Assembly (NCBI GenBank): GCA_019925105.1
Contig: JAHGAU010000046.1
Location: 62,001 to 126,000, forward strand
Direction: 5' to 3'
Source of the DNA: Niebla homalea
Lineage: Eukaryota > Ascomycota > Lecanoromycetes > Lecanorales > Ramalinaceae
Length of the DNA: 64,000 bases
The position numbers were made by a program, and so were the translations under genes. Of the stretch, positions 34,843-49,925 are shown piece after piece. Positions within the stretch are counted from its first letter, which is position 1; each line of letters begins with the position of its first letter. Below the pieces are notes generated by a model, which saw only the letters and a program-made list of their open reading frames with translations, was not told where the DNA came from and searched no databases.

Positions 34843-37800
34843 TGATTGATTGATTGATTTATACTACGGATCTAGCTAGGCTAATTCCGGCCTTCTTTAA
34901 TAATCGGCCTTTAAGTTTTACTCGTAACCATAAAAACTTAACGTCTATAACGTTAGGATTAAAAACTGGTATCTATTTAACCTCCGCTTCCGTCTTAAAG
35001 GGTAAAAAGTATCTATAGTTATTTAAAGAGTAATAATTTATTTATATATACGTTATTTTAAAGAAAACCTTTAATATTATAATTGAGTTCTTTTAAGGGT
35101 TACTTTTAAACTTATGGTTTTTCTGACTCTTTATGGGTCCGCTTTATATCATTATCTTAAATAGCATTTTTAAATGCTTTTACCGGTACGTATATTATTA
35201 TTATCTTAATTATAATTACCTTTTTACTTTATTATCGTAACCGTTTTGTTAAAGACTTTTAATAAGTATTTATTATTGTATTTTTTTAATTATAGAAGAT
35301 GCTTTCCGGTTTATATAATTACTGTAATCGGTATTTACCTTTTTTTTCCTTCTTAGCCGGTAATAAGCCTTTTTTATAAGGTCTTTAACGATTTTATTTA
35401 TTTTACCGGTAAAATTAAATTAAAGTAATAAGCTTAAAAACATTATAAATTTTACGGCCGCTTAAATACCTTATTTTATAAAAAGCATTTTATAATAATC
35501 GCTTATCCCGGCCTTTTTAATTAATCTTATTTTAAGTTCCGCGAATAATAAGTATAAGATAAATACGTAAATTATATTTTATTTCCTTTATCCGTACCCG
35601 TAATTTACGTTTATCCGGTTACCGGCGTATATAATAAAAAGGAAAGAATTTAGCCCGTTTTTACCCGTTTAAAGTTAAATCGTTAATACGTTATTACCCT
35701 TCCTTATAATCCCGTAATAACGGAGGTATTTATTGGTATCTTTTTATTATTTAAAGTTAAATACCGTTACCCTTAAAGAATTAATCCTTTATACTTCTAT
35801 TAACGTTTTATTTATTATAATATAATTTACCGGGCAATCGTTTTTATCTTTATTTTTACGATTTTCCTAATTTCCGTTTTTTTTATATTAAACGTAAGTT
35901 TATATAAATCTATATTAATTCTGTAAACGTAAGTTAAATTAATCTTTTTCTTAATTTACTTTAACTTTATTACGGTAATAGGGGTAGGTATCCCGTTTTT
36001 ACCCTTTTTTATCTGGGACTTCCTAAGGTTTAATTGGATCCGTTTATTCCCTGCCGTTATAACCGGATATATACTTTTTTTAAGTTTTACTTAAGCAATT
36101 ACTTAATTAAAAAATAATTTAATTAACGGTAAAAAAATCTTAAATTTTAATATTAAGATAAATATCGCTTTATATACGCCGTTAATTATTTTTAAATATT
36201 AATTTTAAATTTTTTATAATTATTAAATAAGCTTTTTCTTATATTTAAAGATGTTTTTAAAAATATATTAAATAATTATTATACATATTATAACCGGCTT
36301 TATTACCGCTTAATAAATAATTTTAATCTTTTATAAAATAATATTTTACGTTAATACCGTAAAATACGTAAAACCCCTTTTTTAAGAAATTATTTTTCTT
36401 TAAGCCTTTCTTATATAATCCTTTTGATTAAGCTTCCCGTTAACTTAAAGGCCGAGGACTTTAATATTGGTTTCCGGTTTTACCGCGATTTTACCTAGAT
36501 TTACCATAATTATTATATTATATAGCTTTAAGCTTTTAATTATATGAATAAATTTATATTTATATAATATAAATTAAACCTTATACGTTTTTACTTATTA
36601 TAAATAGACTTTATAGGCCTGCTTTAACTCTAGATAATTTATATAAGTTAACGTATTATAAGTTAATAAGTAAATATTATTAATAAAACCTTTAACTTAA
36701 ACCTTTTACCTTAATTTAATTAATTCTTTAATTAATAAGTTATTAAAGAATAAAAATAAAATAAAGGAAATAAATAACCTTTAAAATATTCCGGTTATAG
36801 TTAACTTTATCGGATTTATTTTCTCTTTTGAATTAATCGTTATAGCTTAATTACTTAAAAAAAAATTATTTAATTTATAAAAAAAAACAATATCTTTTTA
36901 TTCCGTAAATTATATAATAATCTTTAATAATTTACTTTATTAAAGGCTCCAGTAACGTTTAAGGAAAGAAGGCTTACTATATACTTCTTTTTATAGTTTT
37001 ATACCGTATATACTCCGTTTATTAAACTTTTAAAGGCCGTTTCCGTTAACCTCCCCTTCGTTATTTTTATTTATTAATTAAGGAGTAGTCTACATTCTTC
37101 CGTATAATTATTAAGGATCTTTGCGATTATTGTTTTTAAGGTTTTTTTTAACGTATAAAAGAGTACGATCGGTTTATAAGTTTTTACCTTTAAGTAATTT
37201 TATTTAACCGGTTTCTTAAGGATAATCGTTTTAGCCTCCTTAAATTTATAAAAATAATACTTAACTTTAAAATAAATTTAAAATAAATAGATAAAAACCT
37301 TCTTAAATAATAATATTATTATTAATAAAAACTTATTCGGAATTTTATTTAATTTAAAAACTTTATTTTTCTTTAATTTATTAATCGCTTTAATTATTAT
37401 TTTTAACGTTATTTCTTTATTAATAATTACCGGATTTAAATATATAGTTCTTTTAATAATTATTAAGTTTATATTTAATAAAAATAAAAAGAAAGCCCCT
37501 TTAACAACCTCGATTTTACCGTTAAAGGTATTAATTATTGTACCGTTAAGCTTCTTAAAAAGTAGGAATTTAAGGATAAATTTAAATTTTTTACTTTATT
37601 CCTTACTATATTTTATTAATTTCTATACCTTTTAAAGGGAAACGGATAAATCGTAAATTAACGACAGGAAATATATTTACTTAATTTTTTTAATAGTTTT
37701 TTCTTTTGCTTTTTAAGCTTTTTTTAATTACTTAAATATCTTTTAACTCTTATATTTAATAACTTATTTAAGTAACGTTTTTATTTTTATAATTATTTTT

Positions 37801-40660
37801 ATATCTTTTTTATTTTAACAGGTTTTAACTCTTTAAGACGGTTTTATTATTAAAACCGTTATATTAATTATTTCGTTTAATGCTTTTATTATCCGCTTTA
37901 TAAAGAGGTCGATTTAATCTTTTTTATTTAACCGGGGAAGTTCTATTAATTAAGCTATTATTTCCTTAACCTCTATATATATTGTAGCCTCCTTAATTGT
38001 CTTCTACGTGTTCTTTACCGGTATTAACGGCGTTATATTAAAGGACCAGTTTAAGGTTATTTAAATCGGTATATAATTCAAGTTTTATTTTAGGTCTTTT
38101 TAAGGTTTATATATTGTTATTACGTTAATTATTCCTTTTATATTAAATATTAAATTAATTATTATCTTAAATCCCCGCTTTTCTCATATTATAATACCTT
38201 AAAATATTAATAAAGAGAAATTTCATATTACGGTAATCGTTAATAGCTCTTTTAACTCTATATAATTAATTATACGGCCTTCCTTATTCTATATATTATA
38301 ATAAAGAATAAAGTTTTTTAATAAAATATATTTATTAAGTATAAATATAATATTTTTAAATAGCGGTATCGTAAAAAGCTTTATTCTAGTGACCGGTAAT
38401 AGATTATATAAATTATAGATATTTAAGTCACTTTTTATATTCCTTTTTATATATAATTTAATATAGATATAAATTCTTATTATAATAAATAACGTCTTAA
38501 TTATTTACGTTTAACCTTTTATTTATGAAGAAATACGTCCGGGTCATTTTATCCCCTTTAAACGTTAAGTAAAATCCCTTTCTTAAGTTAATTAAAAAGT
38601 GTATAAACGGGCTATATAATAACTTTTATATTACTATAATATTAACGTTCTTTATTTCCCTAAATTATAAAATTAATAATACCGCTTTAATTGTTTTATT
38701 TTATACGTTATATTATATTATTCTTAAAAGTATTAAAATATTATATATTAACTTTTATCGGGGCTTTTTTATTAACTTTTATTTAAACTATTAATCTTTT
38801 ATTAAGATTAAATATTATTTATCCCGGCTTTTTTATAATTATTATCCTCACTTTAAGGCGGCCGGACTTAAAGATTAATATTACGATAAGTTTCTTTTTT
38901 TTTATATTATTTATTATAGCTTTTTACCCGTTTTTATTTAATTAATTTTACTTTTACCTTAAAACCGTTTTTAATTAACTTATTAACTTTGTTTTGTATA
39001 AATTATACCGTTAAATTTTAATGGTTATCTTAATTTTTTTACGTTTAATCTCTTTAATCCTTATTAAGTGCTTCGGGTTTTATACTAAATATTTATCTTT
39101 TTTATATTCCGTATATTTCTATGTTTTTTTAACGAGGTTTTTATTTATTAAATTTACGTATTTATATATATTATACCTTTTAATATATACCGTATATTTT
39201 ATACCGTTAAAGTATTTCGTAATAATATATTTATATTTAAAATATTTAAAATATTAATAAATAGCCACTGCTTTATTTTACGGCTGGGTTAATTTAAAAG
39301 ACCCTCCCTTTATAATCCTTTTATTTAGGATATTATTATATATCCTTATCAACGTTATATTTAATATAACCGTAAAGTACCTTTTTACCCGTTTTAAAGT
39401 ATCTGGTTTCTTTATTATTAGGGGGAGTTTATAATCGATAATATTTAATCCGGGATAAAGGACCGTATTTTCCTTCTTTATATAATTTAAAATGGAATTT
39501 TTCTTTATTCTTATAAAGTACGTTAAGTATATTTTATTTATCGTAATAATAAATAATTATCTTAATACTTGTATTATCTTAAATTTATTTTTATTAATTT
39601 ACGTTTTTAATTTCTTTAATTTTTTTTTACCTTAAAAGACGCTATATTAAGGGATATATTTACGCTTTATAGTTTATATATAATAATAATTTATGCCGTT
39701 AATAACTTTTTTATTATTTTAAATATTTTTATAAGCTATAAAGGATTAATTTTTATAACGGTATTCCTTTTTTCTTTAATTAATAAACAGATTATTATCG
39801 TCCTTATTCTCTTTGATACTATTACCTTTTTTTTAACCTATATTATTTCCTTCTTATTTATTATATACTTTTTCTTCGTAATTTTTGCCGTCTAAATATC
39901 TCCTATTTAAAAGGTTCCCGTTATCGCTTTTTCCTTATATACGTCTGTTTTTTAATTTTTACCCTTATTTTTTACCGGTGTTTTCTTTATTATTTATTAA
40001 GTTCTTTTTAATTATTTTAACTTTTTTAATTTTACCTTTACCTTCCTATAGAATTCCTTTATTCCCTATAGCTTTACTTATAGTATTAGCTAGGTCCTTA
40101 ACGTAATAACCGTTTACTCCGTTATAAATAGCCCGTTTAAGGCCCTTATTGCCTTTTCTTTTATTTTAAATTTTTTACGTATTTAATATGTTATTTTTCT
40201 TATTCCTTATCTTTAATTATTTATAAGTTTATTACCTTTATTTTTTTCTTTTTTACTTTATATACCCTTAATATTATTAATATCGTTTCCGCTTTACGTA
40301 TATTCGTTATTTTTTCTCCCCGTTATTATCGTAATTTTAATCTTTTTAACGCTTTTTTTACCCGCCTTTTTTTTACGTGTTTTACGTGTTTCTTTACGTA
40401 TATCTCGTTAACTATAATTCTTTTATTTAATTTAACGGTTATTTATTACGTTAAGATTGCGTTATTTATACGCTTCCCCGTTATTTTTATTAATGTAAAC
40501 CACTTACCCGTATATTCCCTCGTTCTTAATTATTATATTATTTATACTTATCGTAATTAAGGCATTGGCCTCGCTATTACTTAAGCTATACGTACACGTA
40601 TCGTTTTGGACCCCTGGGGTCCCTTTATTCGTCGCCATTATTGCAGGTTTTTAATCATTC
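34843..40660 (-). mobile_element. Tad1-like LINE, full length, inserted in Gypsy
   Basis: It is a 5.8-kb minus-strand LINE. The 3' tail (TTGA)n begins at about 34843, followed by the shared block TACTACGGATCTAGC. The 5' block (complement of GGCGACGAATAAAGGGACCC) lies at about 40615-40638. The target duplication ATTTAATATTAT flanks it (34831-34842, 40661-40672). It is co-linear with the LINE at 44011-49741 (ORF1, endonuclease, reverse transcriptase) but inverted, and all frames are destroyed. The 5' end carries about 20 extra bases compared with sister copies. It interrupts Gypsy integrase. Confidence 0.85.
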
Positions 40661-41394
40661 ATTTAATATTATATTAACGTAAAAAAATTCCTTTACACTT
40701 AAAGATTAATTAAAGCCTTTTATAAAAAGTATCGGGATAAGCCCGGATTATAAGCCGGAGATTTAATGGATATCATTATACTTTAAGTAGCCTTTAAGGG
40801 CTATTTTAAATATTTAAGTTAAATAACGATTTTTACGGGTATAAAACTTAATTTTATAGGCCGTATATTACGTCTTTATTAACCTTAAAAGCCTTTTAAG
40901 ATAGCCTTATAATTCTTTAGAACCATTAAAGTAATTATTATTAATATTATTTACTTATATAAATTATACGCTTTTTTATTAATATAAATTTAATATATAA
41001 GGTAAAAAAACGGAAAAAATATTTTTAAAAAAGGGTAAATCATAAAAAACAATATTTATCCCGGAACCCCCCGGATGAAATCGCGTTTTAAGGCCTATTA
41101 TAAAGGCCACCGCTATAATCCTACCCCTATATATTTATATTAATTATTTAATTACCGCCACGATACTACCTTTATAGTTCTTATATTACTTACCCGGTTA
41201 ATCAGTAACGGGTAAATAAGGTGATTTACGACTTTTATATTACTTACCCGGTTAACCAGTAACGGATAAGCTGGGTGGTAACCGGACCTTATTTTAGTTA
41301 CCCGGTTAATTAATAATAGGTATTGTAAGTTTAAAATTTTTTTTCCTTCTTAACGTATTTATAGGCTTAAAGGCGAGTTTTTCCAGGGGGGTAA

Positions 41395-41609
41395 TATTAG
41401 GATTTAAGGTTATTAATAATTTAAGAAAAAACCCTACCGGGCCTACCCCGGGCCAAGCCCGGGGTTAATCCGGTACCCAGGAGGGTTCCGACTGGGTATA
41501 TCAGGGCCTTCGGCCCCTTCACTTTTATACCTCTGTACTTTAATATCTTTAATTATATATAATATACCCTTTGCCTTTCAACCACCCCAGAGGGGATTGC
41601 ACTCTAACA
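41395..41609 (+). repeat. Gypsy 3' LTR (last)
   Basis: It is 215 bp, TATTAGGATTT to ACTCTAACA, preceded by a purine tract. The right flank is LINE sequence starting ATTAC, which does not match ATAAC left of the first LTR. The array therefore has no target duplication. Confidence 0.85.
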
Positions 41610-42214
41610 ATTACGTTATTGCTTCTTTTACCTTTATATATATTTTAATTTCCTTAACCGTTTTTTATACTTTCCTTATTATTATTAAAGATATTATATT
41701 TATTAATTAATTTAAGGTTATTTATATTAATATATAATTTAAGCTATATTTTAAATCTTTTTAAGGTTTATACGCCGTTATTACGTTAACGATCCTTTCC
41801 GTATTAAACTTTAAATCGATTGTTATCCTAAATCCCCGGTTTTTTTATATTATAATGCCTTAAAGTATTAATAATAAAAAATTAAACTTTATAATAATTA
41901 TTAATAGCTCCTTTAACTTAATATAGTTAATTATATGCCCTTCTTTATTTTTATATATTATAATAAAAATTAAAGTTTCTTAATATAATATATTCCCCGG
42001 GTACGGATATAACCCCTTTAAATAATAATATCGTAAATAACTTTATTTTATTAATTAACGGCGGTTTATATATATTATAAATATTTAAGTTATTTCTTAA
42101 TTTTTTTTTATATAATTTAAAGTATATATATTTTTCTGCTATAATAAGTTACGTTTTAATTATTCATATTTAACCTTTTATTTATAAAAAAATACGTCCG
42201 GGTCGTTTCGTTTC

Positions 42215-42377
42215 TGTCAGGTACTGGAAGTACTGAAGTAAAATGTGGGTGTAATATGTATGATTATTATTTACCTAGTTATAAAGGTATGCAATATAAG
42301 TATACGCGACAAGTTACTATACCTTTTTAGGTGCTAGTGCCTGATAAGCTCTTAGTATATATACGTTATATATAATA
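42215..42377 (+). repeat. 163-bp LTR, left
   Basis: It starts TGTCAGGTACTGG and ends TATATATAATA, where the right copy ends TTGCACATAACA. The differences are transitions, and this copy is more AT-shifted at its 3' end. Confidence 0.85.
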
Positions 42378-44010
42378 AATATACCATAAAAAGAAAGACT
42401 GTTACGCCCTTATAATAACGGTAAGGTAGAAGTCCTTATTATAAAAGGTAGCTCCGGGGCCAGAGAATTAATATAGCTTATACTAAGTATACTAAGGAAG
42501 TAAAAGGAAGTAATAGTAGTTAAGTATTAAGGTTAATTATTAAGGGAAAGTTTGAAAAATCGAGAAACCGTAAGCCGGGTAGTTATCGCAATTTTACCCG
42601 GGAAATAATCGTGGATTCAAGTATTTTATAAAAATTAAATCGCTTAAATCCGTAATCTCCGTAATTTAATTAAATAAGTTCTTTGTTACCGTAATAACGG
42701 TATTATTCCAATATAGGTTTTAAAAGGATTATACGTTACCCTTTTTATTATAAAGGTAAGGCTGGTTATTTACTTAGTGTATACCGACGTATTCGTCTTA
42801 TAGTAAGGGCTTAATTTTATCGTTTAATTCTAAAGTAAAGTTATTATCGCTATTATTGTAACGGAGATAATAAACCTTTAAAAGGTTAAATATAAAGAGT
42901 GCCTAACGGCTGATATTATTAATAAGGCGATATTTATTGTTATCTTTAAACTGAGCCTTAAATTTATTAATATTTTAATAAAACTTAATATAACGTAATT
43001 TTAAAGGATTAAATTTATTCTTATTAAAGCCATAATATTTACCTTATTAAAGCTTCGATTTACCGTAATTATAGAAAGACTTATATTAATTGGGTTATTT
43101 AATATATACGTCTATAATAAAGTTATTAAGGCTATTAATAAGGCGAATAAGTATACTTTATAAAAGGTTTTTAAAGCGATTAAAAACCATTTATAGAGAT
43201 TATTATTAGGTAAATTATTAAGTATTATTATTAATCCGGTAATATAGTATTATTATTTTATTTATAAAGGCTGTAGTATTCTTCTTATTTATTACGTCCT
43301 TATAAGTATATTTTATTATTATAAGTTATTTTAATAATTAATTCTGTAAAGTTTTAAACCGTTTTTTAAATATTAAATAAAGAAAATTTAAAGTACTTTA
43401 AACTATAAGCGTCTCATGAATTATATTATTTAATTTAAAGATTTATTAATTATATGCTTTTTTAAGAAATTATCCTTATTATTAATAAAGTAAGTAACAA
43501 TATTGCAAGACATAAGTTTTAATAATTTAATTATAGTAATACTTTAAAGTTAATCGATAAATTTGTAAATATTTATAGTATTATTAAAGTAGCCTATTTC
43601 ATTAATACATTAACGGTTTAATTCGCTCGTTTTAATAAAAGAATATATTACTTTAATTTCCGCTTTTTATATATTTTTCTTTTTCTTTTTAATAAGGTTA
43701 AAGTTAATGTTATTATTAAAAGGGGGCTTTATTAAATATAAAAGATTATAAAAACGTTATTCTTTAAGGTCTTTAAATAATAAGTATTTTTCTTTAAGTT
43801 TTATAATTTTATATTTTAACTTTTAATTATTAAATTTAAGATCCTTAACGTTTTTAATAAGTTATAAAAATATTTTTTCTATTCTTTTTATATTATTTAT
43901 TAAGAGTAAAAACCTTTTTATACCGTTATTTAAAAATAAAAATTATTCTTCCTTTAATTAAGGTATAGTTCGTTTACCCGTAAATAACGTTATTAATATA
44001 ATAAGTTGAT

Positions 44011-47000
44011 ATGAAGGATGGCGATAAACAAAGGGACCCCAGAGGTCTAAAACGATACGTAGACGTATAGCTCTCGTAATAATAAAGGAAATATATTAAG
44101 TACGATAAGTAAAAATAACGTAATAATAAAGAATAAGGTAATAAACGGGTAAGTAACTTATATTAATAGGAACGGCGATAACGTATACGGGTAATATAAT
44201 AATAATAAGCCGGATGATACTTAAAATAAATAAAGGAATTAAGGTTAATAAAATACGTATATTAAAATACGTAAAACGCGTAATAATAATACGGAGGTAA
44301 TAAGTATATAAGGGGGTAAAAAGGCCGGTACGGTATTAATAATAAAGGGTACGGGCGGGGGGAAGAGGTAAGAAAACCGCAATAAAAGTATTATTAAGGA
44401 TATATAAAGGGGAAATAAGGTTAATAAAAAGGATAAAACCTTAAGGGATTAAAAATAAAAAACGGAGATGGTACGTCGCCCGGTAAGTAAGGGCGAAAGG
44501 GCGGTAAAGGAGGTAATAAAGGCCTTAAAAGGACTTTTTACGGTAATGTAAAAGGATATTATATTAAAGACTTAATTAATATTACGGATTAAGTTAAAAA
44601 GCGTAAAGGACTTTTATATAAAGTTAGGAATAAAGCTAAAGGAAATAAAGCGGTTATAAGGCTCTTAAGGGGCGGTAATAAGGGTATTAATAAAGGGTAA
44701 AAAAGGCGGTTTAAAATTAAATATATAAGGTGAAAATATAAAAACGGCGGCCTTTTAAATAAGAAAAAGCTGGATAATAAGGGTAATAAAAAAAATACCC
44801 GCAGTAGAGAATAAAGGGATAACGGAGAAAAAAGCGGCCGTATTAAGGAAAATAAGGATAATAATAATCCGCTTATTTAATAACGAAAAGAAAAACGCGG
44901 TTATAAAAATAAATCTATAATAATTAATAAAGGCTTTTAAAATAATAACGGAACCGTAAATAGAATAGATTATTATAAATATAAATTATAAAATAAGGAT
45001 ATCCTTCTTAATATAATATCTTTAAAAACGAAAAAAAGTTTAAGAAGGTTTAAAGTTTAAATTAATAAAAAAAAATATAAATCGGTTAAGGTTTTAAAAT
45101 AGTTTTTTATTATCGTAATAAATAAAATATATTTAATATATTTTATAAAAGCTAAGAAAAAGGTTATATTAAAAAGTATAAAAAAAGAAAATAAAATATT
45201 TTATTTAAAGTTTAAAATTATTAATTATAAGTTTCCTCCGATAATAAAAGACTTAACTCCTTAAGATATATAAAGAAATATTTTACCGTTATATTAAGCG
45301 TAACGTTAATAAAAATATATAATAACGTCTTAAATAAAAAGATTATTAAAAAGGGATTTCTTAAAATTATTTAATTATAAAATAAAACGGCGGATATTTA
45401 TTAATATTTTAAATATTAAAATTATAAATATATTATTATAAAATACTTTAATATTATAAAATATACGGTTTATATTAAAAACTATAATACCTATAAGTAT
45501 ATAAAGTTAATAACTAAGGGACTTATAAAAAATATACTTAAATACGTTATATATAATAAGGAAGGATACTTAATATAGGATTTTAAATATATAATAAGAG
45601 TTAGGGAGATTAAACGTAAGGAAACCCGGGTAACCTTAAAATATAAAATTAATTAATTAAATAATAACAGAAAAAAAAATAATAATAAATAAAGTAAAGA
45701 AAAAGAAGCTCCTTATAATCTTAATTTTAAACGCTGGCCGTTTTACGTTTTTAATAATAGCCAGGAAAATATTAAATTAAAAAGCATTTAACTTTAATAA
45801 AAAGTCCGGAACTTAAACGGGTATAGAAAAGGGAGCCCTTATAAAGGTTAATATATAATATATTAACGCTTTTAAGAATAATATAATATAACGTTTATAA
45901 TAAAAAGATTAAAGTAATAATATTAATATTTAAGTTTAAAGAAGTTAAAAACGTTAATATTATAATAATATAAAAACTATTATATAACTTATATATATAT
46001 TTATTTATTAATTTAAAGGAAAGGTTTTATTTAAACTTTAAGGAGGATAAAATAATTAAAATATATTTCTTTATAAATAAATAGTTTAACGTAAATAATT
46101 AAGATATTATTTATTATAATAAAAACCTTTATATATTCTATATTATAAAGGAAAAGGATTTAAAAGGCGATTTTAATATTTATAATATATATAACCTGCC
46201 GCCGGTTAATAAGGAAAGATTTTTTATAATATTATTACTTAAAAAGGTTTTAATTATTTTAAATAAATATATATTACTTAAAAGCTTTAACCTATATTAT
46301 TATATATAAAATAAAAAAGAATATACGATAAATTATATTAAATCGGATAACCTATTAATAACTATTATGTAAATTAACCTTTTATTATTAATAGTATAAA
46401 GGACTATTATATAAAAAAGTTATAAAATTTAAATTATTAAAAAATTTAATTTTGAATACCGAAAAAACTATTAACGTAATTATAATATAAAAGCTATAAA
46501 AAAACTTAAAATAGAATTTAAATTATATACCGATATAAGTAACCTTAAATTAGACTATTAATATAATTTTATTATTATCAATAAGGAAAACGTAAAAAAT
46601 AATTAAGAAAATAAAGGTTTATATAAAAGCGGAGGAAACGGTATATAATTTACGGACCTTCCTTAATTAAATAATAAAGACCGGATTAACCTTTTTATAA
46701 AATAAGTAATAAAAATATTAAATAAAATAATTAATAAAATAATTTTAATACTAAAACCTTCTTAAAGAGTTAAAACCTAATAAAATAAAGGGTATATAAC
46801 CGTAATTATGAAGGTAAAAAAGTTAATTAAGTAAGCTTTTAAATATAAAAATTAAGAAATATTTAATTAATTAAAGATTATTTAAAAAGAAAAAAAAGGA
46901 TTATTAAAAAAAATTAAATAAATATACTTTTAATTTACGGTATATGATTTAACGGTTTTACCTCGTAATACTTAAAACTTAATAAAATATAATAAAGAAT

Positions 47001-49741
47001 AAATTAAGAAATTAAAGTTTATTTTTAAATTCCCGTTTTTTAAAAAACTTAATAATATATTAATTAATACCTTTAACGGTAAAATTAAGGCCGTTAAAAA
47101 AGTATTTTTCTCCCCTCCGTTAAAAGTTAACTTAAACGATATTAATAACGTTATATATTTTAACCCCGTATTAATAAATAAAATAATAATATAAGATATA
47201 ATAAATAAAGCGATTAATAAATTAAAGAAAAATAAAGCCTTAAGGTTAAAGAAAACTCTTAATAAATTCTTATTAATAAGAACTTTACCGTTTAAAAAGG
47301 TTTTTATTTACTTTTTTTAAGTATATTTTAATATTAATTATTATTTACGTAAATTTAAAAAAATAAAGATAATTATCGTTAAGAAATTTATTAAGCTAAA
47401 TTAATTTAAAACAAAGTCTTATAAATTTATTATATTCCTTTATACGTTAAAAAAACCTTAAAAACGGTAATAACGAAAATCCTTAATAATTATATAAAGA
47501 ATTACGGACTTCTCCCCGATTAATAAATAAAAATAAAAAGAAATTAATTAATAAAAATAGCCCTTAAAGGATTAATTAACGGCATATATATAATATAAAA
47601 TTTTAAAAAGAAGTATATTATAAATTATTTTTTTTAATATTATAAATTTTTTTAATAAAGTAAATTATTAAAGGTTACTATATAACTTAAGGGAAAAAAG
47701 AATATTACTTTTTTAATTAAATAAACGAAAAGTTTCTTAAGTAATTAAGTTACGTTAATTGACCTAAAATAAAAATTAAGCCTAATAAAGCCCGTTATAA
47801 TAAAGATTCCTTAAAGATTATTTATTTTTCCGGTATTGTTTTTATTTTTTAACAGTTTATTAATTAAAAAACTGATTAAGTTAAAAAAATTAAAGGTTTA
47901 AATTAAAACCTTTATTAATAACGTTTACCTTTTAACCTATAATCTTTCTATACGTATAAATTATTTGGAATTAAAATAAACTTATAAAGTTTATTTTCAG
48001 TAAATAAGAACTTATAAAATAAAATTTACGTTATATAAATATAAATTTATTTATATAATTAAGAGTTTAAAGTTATACGATATAATAACTATAATAAACT
48101 TAAATAAAATTATAATAAAGCCGGATATTAATATTAAAGTTTTTAATTTTTAAATAAATAAAAAGCTTAATTAAAAAAACTATATAAAAAAAGTTTGAAA
48201 GAAAATAACTTTATAAGAAAAAAGCCTTATTTTTTTTACCGTATTAATATAAAAATTACGTTATAAAAAACCCGGATTATTTATTAAATTATAATAAAAT
48301 TAATTATAATATATATTATAACCGTTTAATATATATTTAAAAATACTCCGGGATATAAAAAAGAGTTTATTTAAATATTATAAAAAGTCCAGAATTAATA
48401 TTTAAAAATGGTTAATAATACTTATAAAATAATTTTTATCCCGGTATTAAAGTTTAAGGTCTTTATACCGTTAATTAAGTTTTTATTAAATTAAATAATT
48501 ACTTAAATAAAATTAAAGAAATATATATACTTAATTATAATGATAAGAAACAGACGGATCCGTTAAAATTTTAATAAGCCTTAAGTTAAAAAGAATAAAT
48601 TAAGGATATTTATCTTTTTTTTATTAAAATAAAAGAAAAATAAATTAAGAAAAAAATTAACCCTATTAATATCCCGGAAATTAATTTAAGCGTATATAAA
48701 TTCTTATTAAATATAAAAAAAATTAAAATTAAAAGAATTTAAAGAATAAAAACTATAATAATTATTTTATAAGTTATAATAAAATAAATTAAATATTAAC
48801 GAAAATATAAAGATTTTATATCTTAAGGTTATTATTATTTAATTTTTAATAATAAAAAGATTATTAATAAGTATTTTTATCGTTATACTATTATAAAAAA
48901 AAATATATTAATAATTTAACTCCGGACGGATAAAAACAATTTAATTTATTTCTTATTTATTATATATACCGCAAATCGGGTAAACGCCGAATATAAATAC
49001 AAATAAAGAAAATAAAACGTTATATATATTTTTATTTTTTATTTATAAAAATTAAATTAAAATTTATAATAAAAGTTAATATTTATAATTACCGTTAAAT
49101 ATTATTTATAAAGTAAAATATCCGGGTAATTATTAAGTTTATAATATTTACCGGATTATTATTATAATTGAACTTTATTATAAAGATAAATAAGGTTATT
49201 AAAAACCTTATAAAGAAGACCCGTTATTAATTAAAAAAGAAAAAAAAACGGAAACCAATTATATTAATTATATAAACCGGAAAGTATCTTTTATAACCGT
49301 AAGAATATAATAATAAATATTTATTAAAAGTTTTTAAAAAAGTTAACGATAATAATAATATAAAAAAGGTATATATTAAATACGTAAATATTAATAAAAA
49401 TATTTAAAGATATTACGTAAAATTAAAATAATATAAATATATAAAAAAGCAGAAAAATAATAAGTTTAAAGATAACCTTTATAAGAATATAATCGTAATA
49501 TTATAGATTTTTTAAAGGAAGTTAAAAAGTAGGAAATATATAAATAAATTATTATTCTTTAAACGGCCGTTAATATTTTTTACCTTAAAAAATAAAGGGT
49601 AAAAACTTGGTAAACGCCGGTTTTTACCTTAATATTATAAGTATCAGGTTTTTACGGTTATTAATAAGGTTAAAAGGCCGCGTATTAAGGAACGCCGGAA
49701 TTAACTTAGCTAGATCCGTAGTATGAATCAATCAATCAATC
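44011..49741 (+). mobile_element. Tad1-like LINE, full length, inserted in the short LTR element
   Basis: It is 5.7 kb, flanked by the 16-bp duplication AATATAAYAAGTTRAT (43995-44010, 49742-49757). The 5' block GGCGATAAACAAAGGGACCCC lies at about 44019, and the (ATCA)n tail ends at 49741. The order is ORF1 (zinc-knuckle remnant about 45480-45650), endonuclease and reverse transcriptase. The F[VA]DD box is FINNVYLLTY (from 47911), followed by INYLELK and FTLYKYKFIYIIKSL. It is co-linear with 9119-15152 but lacks the solo LTR there, so it serves as the reference for that insertion. All frames are broken. Confidence 0.85.
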
Positions 49742-49925
49742 AATATAACAAGTTAATTAAAAGCCGTTTAAAGGGATCGATAATTAAGTATTAAAGATTC
49801 TCGTTTAACGTAAGTATTAAGAATATTATACGTTTATTATCTATAAAATTAATACGAGAATAAAGGTAAAAATAGCTCTATATTAAGAGCATAATAAAAG
49901 GACTATTATTATTATTATTATTATT

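Larger units (their letters stand above)
31140..41609 (+). mobile_element. Rearranged Gypsy copy carrying a LINE
   Basis: LTRs are 31140-31355 and 41395-41609. Leader and gag run to about 32508. An inverted patch (32509-32672) follows, then the end of reverse transcriptase. RNase H comes next (KEALITAPILTYYDPNKETI, then FKIDFSDYVSGGIFP at about 32850-32955), and integrase (NYYPGRDYI near 33640, and LFIKEIFNYY near 33960). Integrase is cut by a LINE at 34843-40660, and the 3' part resumes at 40661. The 5' half of pol is missing. A polypurine tract (CAGGGGGG) lies at about 41384-41391. No intact frame exists. In its gag it preserves the empty site corresponding to the insertion point of the neighbouring copy. 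Confidence 0.8.

Noticed and set aside
21701..41614. 5-bp target duplication for the whole Gypsy array
   Set aside because: ATAAC and ATTAC differ by an A/T transversion, which RIP does not make, and the flanking LINE halves do not join.
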